Below are positions 36,327 to 45,719 of a DNA stretch of 64,000 bases, piece by piece. A program made the translations under genes and the position numbers. Within the stretch, counting starts at the first letter, position 1. Each line of letters opens with the position of its first letter. The notes under the pieces are model-generated. The model did no database searches. It was not told the origin of the DNA and saw only the letters and a program-made list of their open reading frames with translations. Source of the DNA: CAVTSA01 sp963737225 (GTDB lineage Bacteria > Chloroflexota > Dormibacteria > Dormibacterales > Dormibacteraceae); the NCBI GenBank assembly GCA_963737225.1, contig CAVTSA010000002.1, forward strand, positions 721,828-785,827. Reading direction: 5' to 3'.

Positions 36327-36366
36327 CCCGGTGAGCGGCCTCCGCCGCGTAACGGCAACGGATAGA

Positions 36367-36387
36367 CCTTCACGATGAACGTGAGGG
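36367..36387 (+). other. leader hairpin before the lipoprotein gene
   Basis: CCTTCACG-ATGAA-CGTGAGGG, an 8-bp stem (one T-G) in the predicted 5' untranslated region, about 40 bases upstream of the start. It may stabilise the message; no known riboswitch motif is recognised. Confidence 0.45.
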
Positions 36388-36427
36388 CGAAGCGCGCCAC
36401 AGGAAGCATGAAGGGAGGTTGACCACC

Positions 36428-36610
36428 ATGCAACTGGGCAGGCGACTGAAGTTGGGGATTGCGATCGTGGTAACCGCGGTTGCGCTCATCGCCGCCGGGT
36501 GCGGCGCGGCCGCGAGCGGCGGGGGTGGCACCAGCGGAGGCTCTGGCGGGCAGCACAGCTCGGCTACCTCGACCCCGGGCTCGAGCGGCTCCGGAAGCGG
36601 CTGGAGCTAG
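36428..36610 (+). CDS. small Gly/Ser-rich lipoprotein
   Basis: 60 residues: MQLGRRLKLGIAIVVTAVAL and then the lipobox IAAGC, followed by a Gly/Ser/Thr-rich tail of about 35 residues with no fold. ATG 36428 follows AAGGGAGG at a good distance. The clear promoter, leader hairpin and ribosome site suggest high expression. Function is unknown; a short lipid-anchored spacer or envelope filler is the simplest reading. The amino-acid permease begins 12 bases later, so the two may be co-transcribed. Confidence 0.7.
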   Translation: MQLGRRLKLGIAIVVTAVALIAAGCGAAASGGGGTSGGSGGQHSSATSTPGSSGSGSGWS

Positions 36611-36622
36611 ACTCGCCCGGAG

Positions 36623-37846
36623 ATGGCGATATCACCGGCGCCGGAGGGCGCCGGCACCGGTGAGGCGGTGGGGCCCGGGGTGCGCGGCGTGCCGGGTCTC
36701 TCTCCATTGCTGTTCGCCGGCATTGTCGTGGCGTCCATCGGGGGGCCGCTGGCGCTGGTCGCGCTGCAGATCCCGGCCTCCTCAGAGATCGCGAGTCGCG
36801 TCCCCTGGGTGACGCTGGCCGGCACCCTCCTGTTCCTGGCTCCGATCGCGGTCTGGTTCGGGTACGCGCGGCGGATCGTCAGCGCGGGGGGCCTGACTGC
36901 GTTCGTCGAGGAGGCCGCGGGGCGCCGCGTTGCGCTGGCCCAGGGCGTGCTCTGGATCGTCAGCTACGCGCTCTACATGGTGTACACGATCCCCCAGGTG
37001 GTCTACGAGATGCTGCCGGCGGCCGTGCCCGTTCCCGCGGCGCTGCAGCCGTTCCTCGCGATCGCGATCGCGGTCGCGGTCGGCGGAGTCGCGCTCCTGC
37101 CGCTGCGCTGGGCGGTCTCGGTGACCTGTGTGCTGGCTCTGGTGCAGATCGTCCTCGTCCTCGCACTGACTGCCGTCGTGCTGCCGCACCCGGCGTCCGC
37201 GGCGCCGGTTTCGCCCGCGTTCGGGGCGGCCGCGGTGGCCACCGCCCAGGCTTCGCTGTTCTACGTGTGCGGCAGCCTTCCGCTCTTTCTCGGAGCCGAG
37301 GTTCGCGGCGGCGGGCGGGCAGTGTCGCGCGGATTGCTGGCCGGCTTCGCGGTCGCGGCGGTCGTGGTCCTGATCGGTGTCGCCGCCGTCGCCCGCGCGG
37401 GTGTCGACGGCGACGCGGCGATGCCCGGCCAGGAGCTCGCTGCCCGCGTCGGGGCGCCCGGGCTCGGCGTGGCGGTCGGCGTCGGCGCGGCGGTCAGCAC
37501 GTGCGTGATCGTCCTCGCCGAGTTCCTGGCCCTGACACGGCTCGTCCACTATCTCTTCGTGTGGCCGGTGCGCCGGGTGACGGCGGTGATGGCGGTGGTC
37601 CTGGTCGCGGGCACGGCGGTGACGCTCGTCAACCCGATCGCGATCTACGAGGCGCTGCTGAAACCGTCGCTGATTGCGCTCTGGCTCTCCCAGGTCGTGG
37701 TCTTCGCCGTCTACCCTCTGTATCGGGCGAGGACCTCCGACGGCCCTCGCCGCTCCCTGGCGGCCCCGATCGGAGTGGCCGGCGTGGCGTCCGCGATCGC
37801 CGTGTTCGGCCTGGTCTCGGTGACGATCCTGCCCGCCGCCTCCTGA
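36623..37846 (+). CDS. APC-superfamily amino-acid/amine permease
   Basis: 407 residues, about 11-12 transmembrane helices. The first helix carries the APC substrate motif region VVASIGGPLALVALQIP, and further helices follow at regular spacing (VLWIVSYALYMVYTIPQVV and so on). It is shorter than typical 450-500-residue members. It lies near an aldehyde dehydrogenase and a DAO-type oxidase (37897-40867), which together suggest amine or amino-acid uptake and oxidation, but the orientation differs and a shared pathway is inference. Confidence 0.75.
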   Translation: MAISPAPEGAGTGEAVGPGVRGVPGLSPLLFAGIVVASIGGPLALVALQIPASSEIASRVPWVTLAGTLLFLAPIAVWFGYARRIVSAGGLTAFVEEAAGRRVALAQGVLWIVSYALYMVYTIPQVVYEMLPAAVPVPAALQPFLAIAIAVAVGGVALLPLRWAVSVTCVLALVQIVLVLALTAVVLPHPASAAPVSPAFGAAAVATAQASLFYVCGSLPLFLGAEVRGGGRAVSRGLLAGFAVAAVVVLIGVAAVARAGVDGDAAMPGQELAARVGAPGLGVAVGVGAAVSTCVIVLAEFLALTRLVHYLFVWPVRRVTAVMAVVLVAGTAVTLVNPIAIYEALLKPSLIALWLSQVVVFAVYPLYRARTSDGPRRSLAAPIGVAGVASAIAVFGLVSVTILPAAS

Positions 37847-37896
37847 CAGCGCGACGCACGCGCAGAGGCGCCCGCCACCGCTCGGGTGGCCTGGCG

Positions 37897-39267
37897 TCAG
37901 CCGGCGGGGGTGTGGATCAGCTTCTTGTTGACGAACTCTTCGATACCGAGAGGACCGAGCTCACGTCCCACCCCCGACCGCTTCGTCCCGCCGAAGGGCA
38001 GGTCGGCTCCGCCGCCTTCGGGCTCGTTGATCCAGACCATGCCGGCGTCGAGCTTGTCGGCGAGCGAGAGCGCCAGCTTTTCGTCGTTCGCGAAGATGGC
38101 AGCCCCAAGCCCGAAGGGCACGTCATTGGCGAGGTCGATCGCCTCCTCGGCGCTCGTCACCCGGTAGACGACCGCGGCCGGACCGAACAGCTCCTCCTGG
38201 TAGGCGCGCATCTCGGGCGTGACGCCGCTCAGGACGGTGGCTTGCACGAAGGCGCCGGGCCGGTCCACGCGACCCCCTCCGAGATGGACTCTGGCCCCCT
38301 TGTCGATGGCGTCGTTGATCTGTGCCATCAGGTTCTGGGCAGCCTGCTCGGAGGAAAGCGGACCGAAGCTGGTCTTCGGATCGGTCGGGTCGCCTGGCAC
38401 CTCCTCGGCCATCATCGACGTGAATCTGTCCATGAACTCGTCGTAGACCGTGTCCAGGACGATCATCCGCTTGGAGGCGTTGCACGCCTGGCCGGCGTTC
38501 GACATGCGCGCCCTCACGGCTTTGCGCGCGACGCTCTCGACGTCGTCGATGTCGAGCACGATGAAGGGGTCCGACCCCCCCATCTCGAGGACCACCTTCT
38601 TGAGATTCTGACCGGCCACCGCCGCCACCGCGGTGCCCGCCCGCTCGCTGCCGGTGACCGAAACCCCGGCGATCCGGGGGTCGGCGATCATCGTCGCGAT
38701 CTGCTCGTTGCTCGCGAAGATGTTGATGTACGCATCTTCCGGCAGGCCCGCGTCATGGAAGATCTGCTCCATCGCCAGCGCCGACTCGGGGCACTGAGGT
38801 GCGTGCTTCAACACGACCGTGTTGCCGATCATCAGGTTGGGGGCCGCGAAGCGGGCGACCTGATAGTAGGGATAGTTCCAGGGCATGATGCCGAGCACGG
38901 TGCCGATCGGGGCCTTGCGTACCCAGGCGCTGCCGGGTGTCTTCGATTCCAATGGCGTATCCGCGAGAAGCTGAGGTCCTTGCTCGGCGTAGTAGGTGTA
39001 GATGGCGGCCACGAATCCGACCTCGCCCAGCGCCTGGCGGGTCGGCTTGCCCATCTCGCGCGTGATCAGCGACGCGAGGTCGCCGGCACGATCGCGATAC
39101 AGGTGAGCGACTTCCAGCAGGATCCTGCTTCGCTCGCTGTAGGAAGTCGTCTTCCAGGTTCGATAGGCGCGATCGGCACGCTCGACGGCGCCGGCAAGCT
39201 CGGCGTCGGTAGCGGTGGGAAACTCTCTCTCGAGTTGACCAGTCGCGGGGTTCACGACCTTGTACAT
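37897..39267 (-). CDS. NAD(P)-dependent aldehyde dehydrogenase (succinate-semialdehyde DH-like)
   Basis: 456 residues from ATG 39267. Hallmarks: IGTVLGIMPWNYPYYQVARF, the nucleotide region ISVTGS-like GVSVTGSERAGTAVA, catalytic Glu in VVLEMGGSDPFIVL, and catalytic Cys in SNAGQACNASKRMI. Length and the start KVVNPATGQLEREFPTA fit the succinate-semialdehyde/gamma-aminobutyraldehyde group. It is divergent from the DAO-type oxidase at 39467 across a 199-base spacer, so they may share control. Confidence 0.9.
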   Translation of the reverse strand: MYKVVNPATGQLEREFPTATDAELAGAVERADRAYRTWKTTSYSERSRILLEVAHLYRDRAGDLASLITREMGKPTRQALGEVGFVAAIYTYYAEQGPQLLADTPLESKTPGSAWVRKAPIGTVLGIMPWNYPYYQVARFAAPNLMIGNTVVLKHAPQCPESALAMEQIFHDAGLPEDAYINIFASNEQIATMIADPRIAGVSVTGSERAGTAVAAVAGQNLKKVVLEMGGSDPFIVLDIDDVESVARKAVRARMSNAGQACNASKRMIVLDTVYDEFMDRFTSMMAEEVPGDPTDPKTSFGPLSSEQAAQNLMAQINDAIDKGARVHLGGGRVDRPGAFVQATVLSGVTPEMRAYQEELFGPAAVVYRVTSAEEAIDLANDVPFGLGAAIFANDEKLALSLADKLDAGMVWINEPEGGGADLPFGGTKRSGVGRELGPLGIEEFVNKKLIHTPAG

Positions 39268-39466
39268 GCTCAACGTGACCGCTCCTCTCTTGGAACGCTT
39301 GCCTGGGGTCGGGGACTGCTGAGCTCGCTTGGTCGTCCGCGGACGGGTGGCGGCGGCGTGTCCCCGGTGCATCGTAAGCCCGGTTACCCCCCTGGGGGCT
39401 GCGCCGCCACCTGGTGCCGGTCGGTGGGGTGGCGGAGGGGTCGAGGCGAGGCGATGGAGGTAGTCG

Positions 39467-40867
39467 ATGAGTGAACACGCGTACGTCTCCCTGTGGCTCG
39501 ACGAAGCGATATCGGGAGAGGATCCGGCCGGCTGGCGGCAGCAGGAGCTGCCTCAGAAGGCCGACGTCGTGATCGCCGGCGGCGGGTTCACCGGCCTGTG
39601 GACTGCGATCCGCCTCCTCGAGCACGAGCCGCAGCTTCGCGTCTGCCTGATCGAGGCGAGGTACTGCGGGTTCGGAGCCAGCGGCCGCAACGGGGGCATC
39701 GCCGAGCCCATGTGGGCCAAGCTCCCGGTCATGGTGCGGCTCTTCGGGGAGTCGGAAGGGGTGCGGCTGGCGAGGATGGTCGACCAGGGTCTTCCGGAGA
39801 TCGAACGGTTCTGCGAGCGGCATCGCGTCGACGCCCAGATGAGGCGTGTGGGGAATCTCTGGGCGGCGTCGAACCAATCACAGCTCGGCGCCTGGATTCC
39901 CGCGCTTCGAGCTGCCGAGGCCGCCGATGAGCATCCGTTTCGCGAGGTCGGCGCCGGCGCCGCGGAGGAGTTGAGCTCCTCACCGGCGCTGCTCGGGGGG
40001 ATCTTCGAAGAAAACGTGGCGACGGTGCAGCCTGCCCGCCTGGTCCGGGGGCTGCGCCGGGTCGCGACCGAGATGGGCGTCACCGTCGTGGAGCACACGC
40101 CGATGACGGACTTTCAAGCCGGCCGGCCGATTCGGGTCGAGACCAGCCGGGGCCGGATCCTCGCCGACAAGCTGGTCCTGGCGCTCAACGCGTGGGCGGC
40201 ATGGCGCCCGGAGCTGCGGAGCCACCTCTTCGTCACCTCGAGCGATATCGGTGCCACCAGGTCGATCCCCGAGACCCTCGGTCCGGGACTGGCCTCCGGC
40301 ATCGGGCTCGCGGACTCTCGCCGTCTCATCCTCTACTGGCGATCGACTCCGGACGGCCGCGTGGTCTTCGGCAAGGGAGGCGGGTTCATGTCCCGCAACA
40401 ACGAGGTGGACGGCCGCTTCACCGGCTCCAGCCCGCTGGTCGGCCCCAACCTGAGGCAGCTGCATCGGCTCTATCCCGACCTCGGCGCCGCCGACTTCGA
40501 GTACACCTGGAACGGACCGATCGACTACTCGGTGACGGGCTTACCCTACTTCGGCCGCCTCGACGACCACATTCCTGACGTTCTGGTCGGGGTCGGATAC
40601 TCCGGCAACGGAGTCGTCCCCACGGTCCTCGGAGGACGGGTCCTGGCCTCGCTGGCGCTGGGCCTCCGGGACGAGTATTCGAGCCTCCCCCTGACCCGGC
40701 GATGGCCGGCGACGCTTCCACCCGAGCCGTTCCGGTCGTGGGGGGCTTCGGTCGTCAAGGCGGCGGTCACTCGCAAGGAGTCGAAGCTCGACCAGGGCCG
40801 CACGCCGGGCCGGCTGACCTCGTGGATCGCGGGCCTCGACCCGACCGCCTCCCCGACGCAGTCGTAG
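39467..40867 (+). CDS. FAD-dependent DAO-family amine oxidoreductase (PuuB-like)
   Basis: 466 residues. FAD Rossmann motif VVIAGGGFTGLWTAIRLLE, then GFGASGRNGGIAEPMW, and a DAO-type C-terminus with WNGPIDYSVTGLPYFGRL and GVGYSGNGVVPTVLGG. It resembles gamma-glutamylputrescine oxidase/GlpO-like enzymes that oxidise a secondary amine with oxygen. Together with the divergent aldehyde dehydrogenase it looks like a step in polyamine or GABA-type catabolism. Substrate unproven. Confidence 0.85.
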   Translation: MSEHAYVSLWLDEAISGEDPAGWRQQELPQKADVVIAGGGFTGLWTAIRLLEHEPQLRVCLIEARYCGFGASGRNGGIAEPMWAKLPVMVRLFGESEGVRLARMVDQGLPEIERFCERHRVDAQMRRVGNLWAASNQSQLGAWIPALRAAEAADEHPFREVGAGAAEELSSSPALLGGIFEENVATVQPARLVRGLRRVATEMGVTVVEHTPMTDFQAGRPIRVETSRGRILADKLVLALNAWAAWRPELRSHLFVTSSDIGATRSIPETLGPGLASGIGLADSRRLILYWRSTPDGRVVFGKGGGFMSRNNEVDGRFTGSSPLVGPNLRQLHRLYPDLGAADFEYTWNGPIDYSVTGLPYFGRLDDHIPDVLVGVGYSGNGVVPTVLGGRVLASLALGLRDEYSSLPLTRRWPATLPPEPFRSWGASVVKAAVTRKESKLDQGRTPGRLTSWIAGLDPTASPTQS

Positions 40868-40948
40868 GAGGGAGCGCGCTCGACTGCGTCCACCACGCGA
40901 GCGCCGCCGGGCGGCCCGGGAGCGCGCTGTGCGGCGTACGTTGCGGCC

Positions 40949-41983
40949 ATGCTTTTCCCCACCTCTCTGGTCGGGAGCTATCCGCAGCCAGACTGGCTGA
41001 TCGATCGCGCCAGGCTGGCCGGCCGGCTCCCGCCCCGGGTACGGGCCCAGGAGCTGTGGCGGGTCGACCCCGAGTTTCTGCAGCAGGCGCAGCGCGACGC
41101 GACGCTGCTGGCCATCCGGGCCCAGGAGCAGGCCGGCCTGGACATCCTCACCGATGGCGAGACCGGCAGGGAGAGCTACTCGAACCGGTTCGCGACCGCG
41201 CTCGACGGCCTCGACACCGAGCACCCGGCGACGGTTCCGGGACGGAGCGGCCGGCCGAACCTGGTCCCCCGCGTCACCGGCCCGGTCCGCCGGCGGCACG
41301 CGGTCGAGGCGGTGGACGTGAGGTTCCTCCGCGCCAGCACCGATCGCACGGTCAAGGCCACGCTGCCGGGCCCGTTCACGATGGCCCAGCAGTCACTGGA
41401 CGAGCATTACGGCAGCACCGAGGCCCTCGCCCTGGCCTACGCGGAGGCGGTCGGGGAGGAGGTGATGGACCTGTTCGCGGCGGGCGCGGACATCGTCCAG
41501 CTGGACGAGCCTTACCTCGAGGTGCGTCCGGAGGAGGCCCGCCGGTACGGGGTGAAGGCCATCAACCGGGCGCTGGACGGCGCGCCCGGCACCACGGCGG
41601 TCCACCTGTGCTTCGGCTACGCCGCGATGGTCCACGACCGCCCGTCCGGATACTCGTTCCTGCCCGAGCTGGCCGCCTGCACCTGCGATCAGATTTCGAT
41701 CGAGACCGCCCAGTCGAGCCTGGACTGCTCGGTCCTGTCCGAGCTCGACGGCAAGACGATCATCCTGGGCGTGCTCAATCTGGGCGACCTCGCAGTGGAG
41801 TCGCCCGACACCGTGGTGGACCGGGTCCGGCGCGCGCTGCCGTACGTGCCGGCCGACCGCCTGGTCCTCGCCCCCGACTGCGGGATGAAGTACCTCCCGC
41901 GTGAGGTGGCCGACGGCAAGCTGGCCGCGATGACGGCGGCGGCGGCCCGGCTGCGCGCCGAGACGTCGGGGCCGCACCGTTAG
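40949..41983 (+). CDS. MetE C-terminal-like (cobalamin-independent methionine synthase type) protein
   Basis: 344 residues of the core MetE catalytic barrel. TSLVGSYPQPDWLI, DGETGRESYSNRF, KATLPGPFTMAQQSL and IVQLDEPYLEVRPEEA are family motifs. Zinc ligands are visible as HLCFGY (His and Cys), and Cys in PDCGMKYLPREV. It lacks the N-terminal domain of full MetE; such core proteins use various methyl donors or act in corrinoid-linked reactions. The function could be methionine synthesis or another thiol methyl transfer. Confidence 0.85.
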   Translation: MLFPTSLVGSYPQPDWLIDRARLAGRLPPRVRAQELWRVDPEFLQQAQRDATLLAIRAQEQAGLDILTDGETGRESYSNRFATALDGLDTEHPATVPGRSGRPNLVPRVTGPVRRRHAVEAVDVRFLRASTDRTVKATLPGPFTMAQQSLDEHYGSTEALALAYAEAVGEEVMDLFAAGADIVQLDEPYLEVRPEEARRYGVKAINRALDGAPGTTAVHLCFGYAAMVHDRPSGYSFLPELAACTCDQISIETAQSSLDCSVLSELDGKTIILGVLNLGDLAVESPDTVVDRVRRALPYVPADRLVLAPDCGMKYLPREVADGKLAAMTAAAARLRAETSGPHR

Positions 41984-42028
41984 CCAGGCTCCGGCCGGCC
42001 TGGGCGCCGCGCCCAGACCGGACCCCAG

Positions 42029-43006
42029 CTACGCGACCACGGTCTCGACCGAGTTGATCGGCTCCAGCTGTGAGATCTCGCTGCGACGGTTCTCCCAGTG
42101 CGGCGGGATGCACATGTGTGTCCCCAGTTCGTCCTGGGCCTCGTCGATCGTGAACCCCTGCGCGTGCGAGTACGCCAGCTCGACCAGCGCGCCGCCCGGG
42201 CTGCGCATGTACACCGAGTAGAAGTAGCCGCGGTCCTTGACGTCGGAGACGTCGGTGAACCCGAGACCGACGATCCAGTCCTTGACCGTCGCCTGGTTTT
42301 CGGCCGACACCGCATCCAGCGCGTGGTGGTGGACCGTGCCCTCGCCGAAGTGCCACGTCCCCTGGGGCAGGTCTCGCTCGATCTGGACCTCGAGCATGCG
42401 GCCGTGACCCTGCTCGTTCCCGATCTGGAACTGCAGGTGCTTGCCCTCCTCGCGCACCAGCTTGCCGCCCAGCCCCTGGGTCAGGAAGAACGCGTGCTCG
42501 TCGGGATCCCGCACGAACGTGGTGGTGCCATAGGCGCCGCGGATCGCGTGCTCGGCGGGGACGCCGGACGCCTCGTACGGCTCACGCGAGTCGGGCTCGG
42601 GGTCGCCGATCAACGCGTAATCGATCCCGCACGGGTGGTTGAAGAACAGTCGCTCCGTCCCCAGGAGCTCTCCATGGCGGACGTCGTGGCCGGCGCCGGC
42701 GAGTCGGTCGGCCCAGAAGGACGTCGACCCGGCCGGGATCGACAGGTTGACGATCCGCGTCTGGTTGGTGCCGCGCTTGCCCATCCAGCCGGCCTGCCGG
42801 TAGGGGAACGCGGTCAGCAGCGTGCTGAGGTCGCCCAGCCGGTTCCCGTAGTAGAGGTGGTAGATCGGTATCTCACCGTCGAACAGCACGGTCTTCTTGA
42901 CGCTCTTCAGGCCGAGCAGGCGGACGTGGAAGTCGTAGTCCTCCTGCGCGCCGCCCACGCAGAACGTCAGGTGGTGAGTGCCACGGACGAAGCCCCGATT
43001 CGGCAT
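42029..43006 (-). CDS. ring-cleaving dioxygenase / VOC family protein (MhqO/LinE-like)
   Basis: 325 residues from ATG 43006 (AGAGGAG upstream). Two vicinal-oxygen-chelate modules are seen. Fe ligands are probable in GTHHLTFCVGG (His), GTVHHHALDAV (His) and GALVELAYSH (Glu). The MhqO/PcpA/LinE group opens (hydro)quinone-type rings. Details such as YGNRLGDLSTLLTAFPY support that group. No partner genes for quinol breakdown are next to it. Confidence 0.82.
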   Translation of the reverse strand: MPNRGFVRGTHHLTFCVGGAQEDYDFHVRLLGLKSVKKTVLFDGEIPIYHLYYGNRLGDLSTLLTAFPYRQAGWMGKRGTNQTRIVNLSIPAGSTSFWADRLAGAGHDVRHGELLGTERLFFNHPCGIDYALIGDPEPDSREPYEASGVPAEHAIRGAYGTTTFVRDPDEHAFFLTQGLGGKLVREEGKHLQFQIGNEQGHGRMLEVQIERDLPQGTWHFGEGTVHHHALDAVSAENQATVKDWIVGLGFTDVSDVKDRGYFYSVYMRSPGGALVELAYSHAQGFTIDEAQDELGTHMCIPPHWENRRSEISQLEPINSVETVVA

Positions 43007-43189
43007 GTTCACACTCCTCTGGCTGGTAGCTGCAACGGCGGGAGTCTAGCTCTCCGCGAGGGCGCCTGGCACAGCACCTGGGCCCGGCTTCGGGATGCGG
43101 TGCACGGTACCGGTGCACTCTCGTGCGCTCGGGCATGTGGCGCCGACGGCGTAGGCCGCTCGCTCGCCGGCGGGACTCTATCAGAGGGA

Positions 43190-44683
43190 TCAGCCGAACC
43201 GCTCGACGAGCAAGCCGTGGCGGAGGCCCCGGTCACTCACCGTGAGCGACTCGGCGTGCAGCCTGGCGAGCACCTCGCGCACGATGCAGGCGCCCGCCAG
43301 GATCACCTCCGCGCGCTTCGGCTGCAGGCCGTCGATCTGCCGGCGGCCTTCCGCGTCGCGTGTCCGGTAGAGCTCGATCTGCCGGTCGACCTCCGCGACG
43401 TCGAGGACCGTCCCCTGCACCACGTCGGGGTCGTAGGTCGTGAGCCCGTGCCTGACGGCGGCCATGTTCGTGATTCCGCCGCCAAGCCCGACGACGACTT
43501 CGGCGGCCGGGCGACCGTCGAGCCGCGCCAGGTCGGCACCGATCGCTTCGCGCGCCGCGGCGATGGTCTCGGTTCCGACCGGACCGTCCAGCCGGTACCG
43601 CTCGGTGAAGCGCGCGGCGCCGACGTTCACGCTGAACTGGGTCTCGATGTGGTCGCCATCGCCGAACGTGAACTGCGAGCTGCCCCCGCCGGTGTCGAAG
43701 ACCACGCGTGAGCCGCCGCCGAGACCGAGCCCGGACACGGCGGCGAGGTAGGCGAGGCGCGCCTCTTCCTCACCCGGGATCACCTCGATCCCGACGCCCG
43801 TGCGTTCCCGGACGGCCGCGATGAGATCGTCGCGGTTGCCGGCGATTCTGAGGCCCGCCGTCCCGACCGCGGCGATCGCCTCGACGCGCTGCCGGCGCGC
43901 CTCGTCGACCATCGCCGCGATCGCGTCCATGGTGCGAGCCATGGCCTCGTCCCCGAAGCGTCCCGACTCGCCCAGGCCCTCGCCGAGGCGGGTCACCTCG
44001 GCACGATCGACGAGGGTCGTCCAGCCGCCGTCGGCCGCCCGTTCGGCGACGTGGAACTTGACCGAGTTCGTCCCCACGTCGAGCACCGCGAAGCGCCTCG
44101 ACCCAACACCGAGGAGCGCCTTCAAGCCTTGCGACATGGAGACGTTGCGCCGCTTTGCGAGGCCAAGGTCGCGAACCGCGGCGATCACGGCCGTGGGGTC
44201 GGTCGACTCGACCGCGATGCGTCCGCCGGGAGCGCCCGCCGGTGGTGACCTCGGACAGCTCCGCCATGCACCCGCCGACCGTGAAGTGGTCGCGGTGCTT
44301 GTGCACCCGAGCCGCGCGCAGCTCGGGCGCGGGTTCGATCAGCTCCTTCGATGAGCTGGTCGAAGGTGTAGCCGTCGCGTTCGAGCGTCGGGGGCGTCAC
44401 GGCCAGCGCCTCGAACAGGGCTTGCACGTCCCGCGGCCGGCAGGGGGTCGGAGGCCTTCATGACCGGCAGCCACTGCTCGAGCCCGTCCGCGTCGACTGC
44501 CTGCAGCGTCTTCACGTCCATCAGCCCGGCGCGGATCTTGACCGACGCGTCGCCTTCGGTCGAGAGGAGGTAGGTTTCGTCGCCGTCCTCCGATCGCTCC
44601 GGCTCGAGGCCGGCGAAACGGTCCTCGGCGGCACCGAAGTCGTCGCCGAAGGTGCGCCACTCCCAGCGCGGGGCGATCGTCAC
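43190..44683 (-). CDS. CYTH domain fused to Ppx/GppA exopolyphosphatase (three frameshifts)
   Basis: The N-terminal CYTH-like half starts at GTG 44683 with APRWEWRTFGDDFGAAEDRF and goes on to ASVKIRAGLMDVKTLQAVD then HKHRDHFTVGGCMAELSEV. The chain then runs without a gap (RIAVESTDPTAVIAAVRDLG, MSQGLKALLGVGSRRFAVLD) into a Ppx/GppA domain with VLDVGTNSVKFHVAE, FDTGGGSSQFTFG and VVGLGGGITNMAA. Frame changes occur near 44430, 44345 and 44240. The Ppx part (43190-about 44140) is intact in one frame. CYTH enzymes act on triphosphates, so a fusion would place polyphosphate or triphosphate hydrolysis in one chain. Two adjacent genes is the alternative. Confidence 0.75.
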
Positions 44684-45453
44684 CGCAAGGTCTCGGCGAA
44701 GTACGCGAGGGCCTTGCGCGTCTTCGTCTGCTGCTCGCCGGAGATGTCGATCCCGCGGCCGTGCAGAAACGCGCGCAGCTCGGCGGCGACCTGGAACGCC
44801 TCGCCGGTCCCGCACCGCGTCGAGAGCTCGAGCACGTGCGAGCCGTCCGGGTAGAGCCACATCTCGGCCACCAGGCGGCGGCGCCGGAGCTCGTCCGGGG
44901 TGAGCCGAAGCTTCAGCACGAAGATCGGTCCCAGGATGGCCAGCTCGTCGAGGGCGATGCCGTCGCTGACATGCGCAGTGAAGAACGCGCGCTGGTCCTT
45001 CGTAAAGACGGTGTGGAGGGGGCGTTGCCCGCCGCGGCGTCCTGAACCTCGTCAAGGCTGGGCGCCCCTTTCATGGTCCCGGAGCAGACATAGCCGCCCG
45101 GCAACGCGTCGACCTCGACCCGGAAGCTCTCCAAACGGCGGATGTGCGCCGGGAATCTCCGCGGGCACGACGGGGCGCAGCTTGACGACCGAGTCGCCGC
45201 CCTTGCCCTGGACACGGCGCGCGCGGGCGACCACGCCCTGCTTGTCGAGCGCGAGGTCGGGGGTGTCGAAAAAGAACACCTGCCGGATCTGGGCGTCGAG
45301 TGGATCGAGATTGAGGGCGTTGATCGCCGAGCGCTGGCGACCCTCGGGTACGGTCGTCTTCAGCTCGATGCTATCGGACTCCTTGGCCAGCGCCAGGAGA
45401 TCGACCAGCTCCCTGCCGGAAAGCCCCTGCTGATTGATGGTTGCCTCGGTCAT
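44680..45453 (-). CDS. CYTH-like domain protein (two frameshifts)
   Basis: From ATG 45453 the protein reads KESDSIELKTTVPEGRQRSA, VFFFDTPDLALDKQGVVARA and GGDSVVKLRPVVPAEIP, the beta-tunnel of a CYTH (adenylate cyclase/thiamine triphosphatase) fold. After a shift near 45148 it continues as LESFRVEVDALPGGYVCSG and after another near 45015 as TKDQRAFFTAHVSDGIAL then FVLKLRLTPDELRRRRLVAE. It ends with TGA overlapping the GTG of the CYTH-Ppx gene (four bases), so the two are coupled and probably act on related phosphates. Confidence 0.7.
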
Positions 45454-45719
45454 GAAAGCCTCCGCTCCGGTTCTGGACTTGAGAGGCGTCGATCGCCTCG
45501 GTGCCTAATCTTGTCCCAGCCGGGCGTCGATGGCGAAAAAAAGGTTGGCGGAGGGCTCGCAAGGGTTGGGTGGCGGCTCGGGCTGGCGATCGTGGTCAGC
45601 CAGGTGGTCATGAAATCGCGCACCCCGCGTAACCTCCGGCTGATCCCTCACCCGTTTCCTGATCATTCACGGGCTCGAGATGGCCCCCATCCTGGCAGCG
45701 ACGAATCCGGAGGCGTGAC

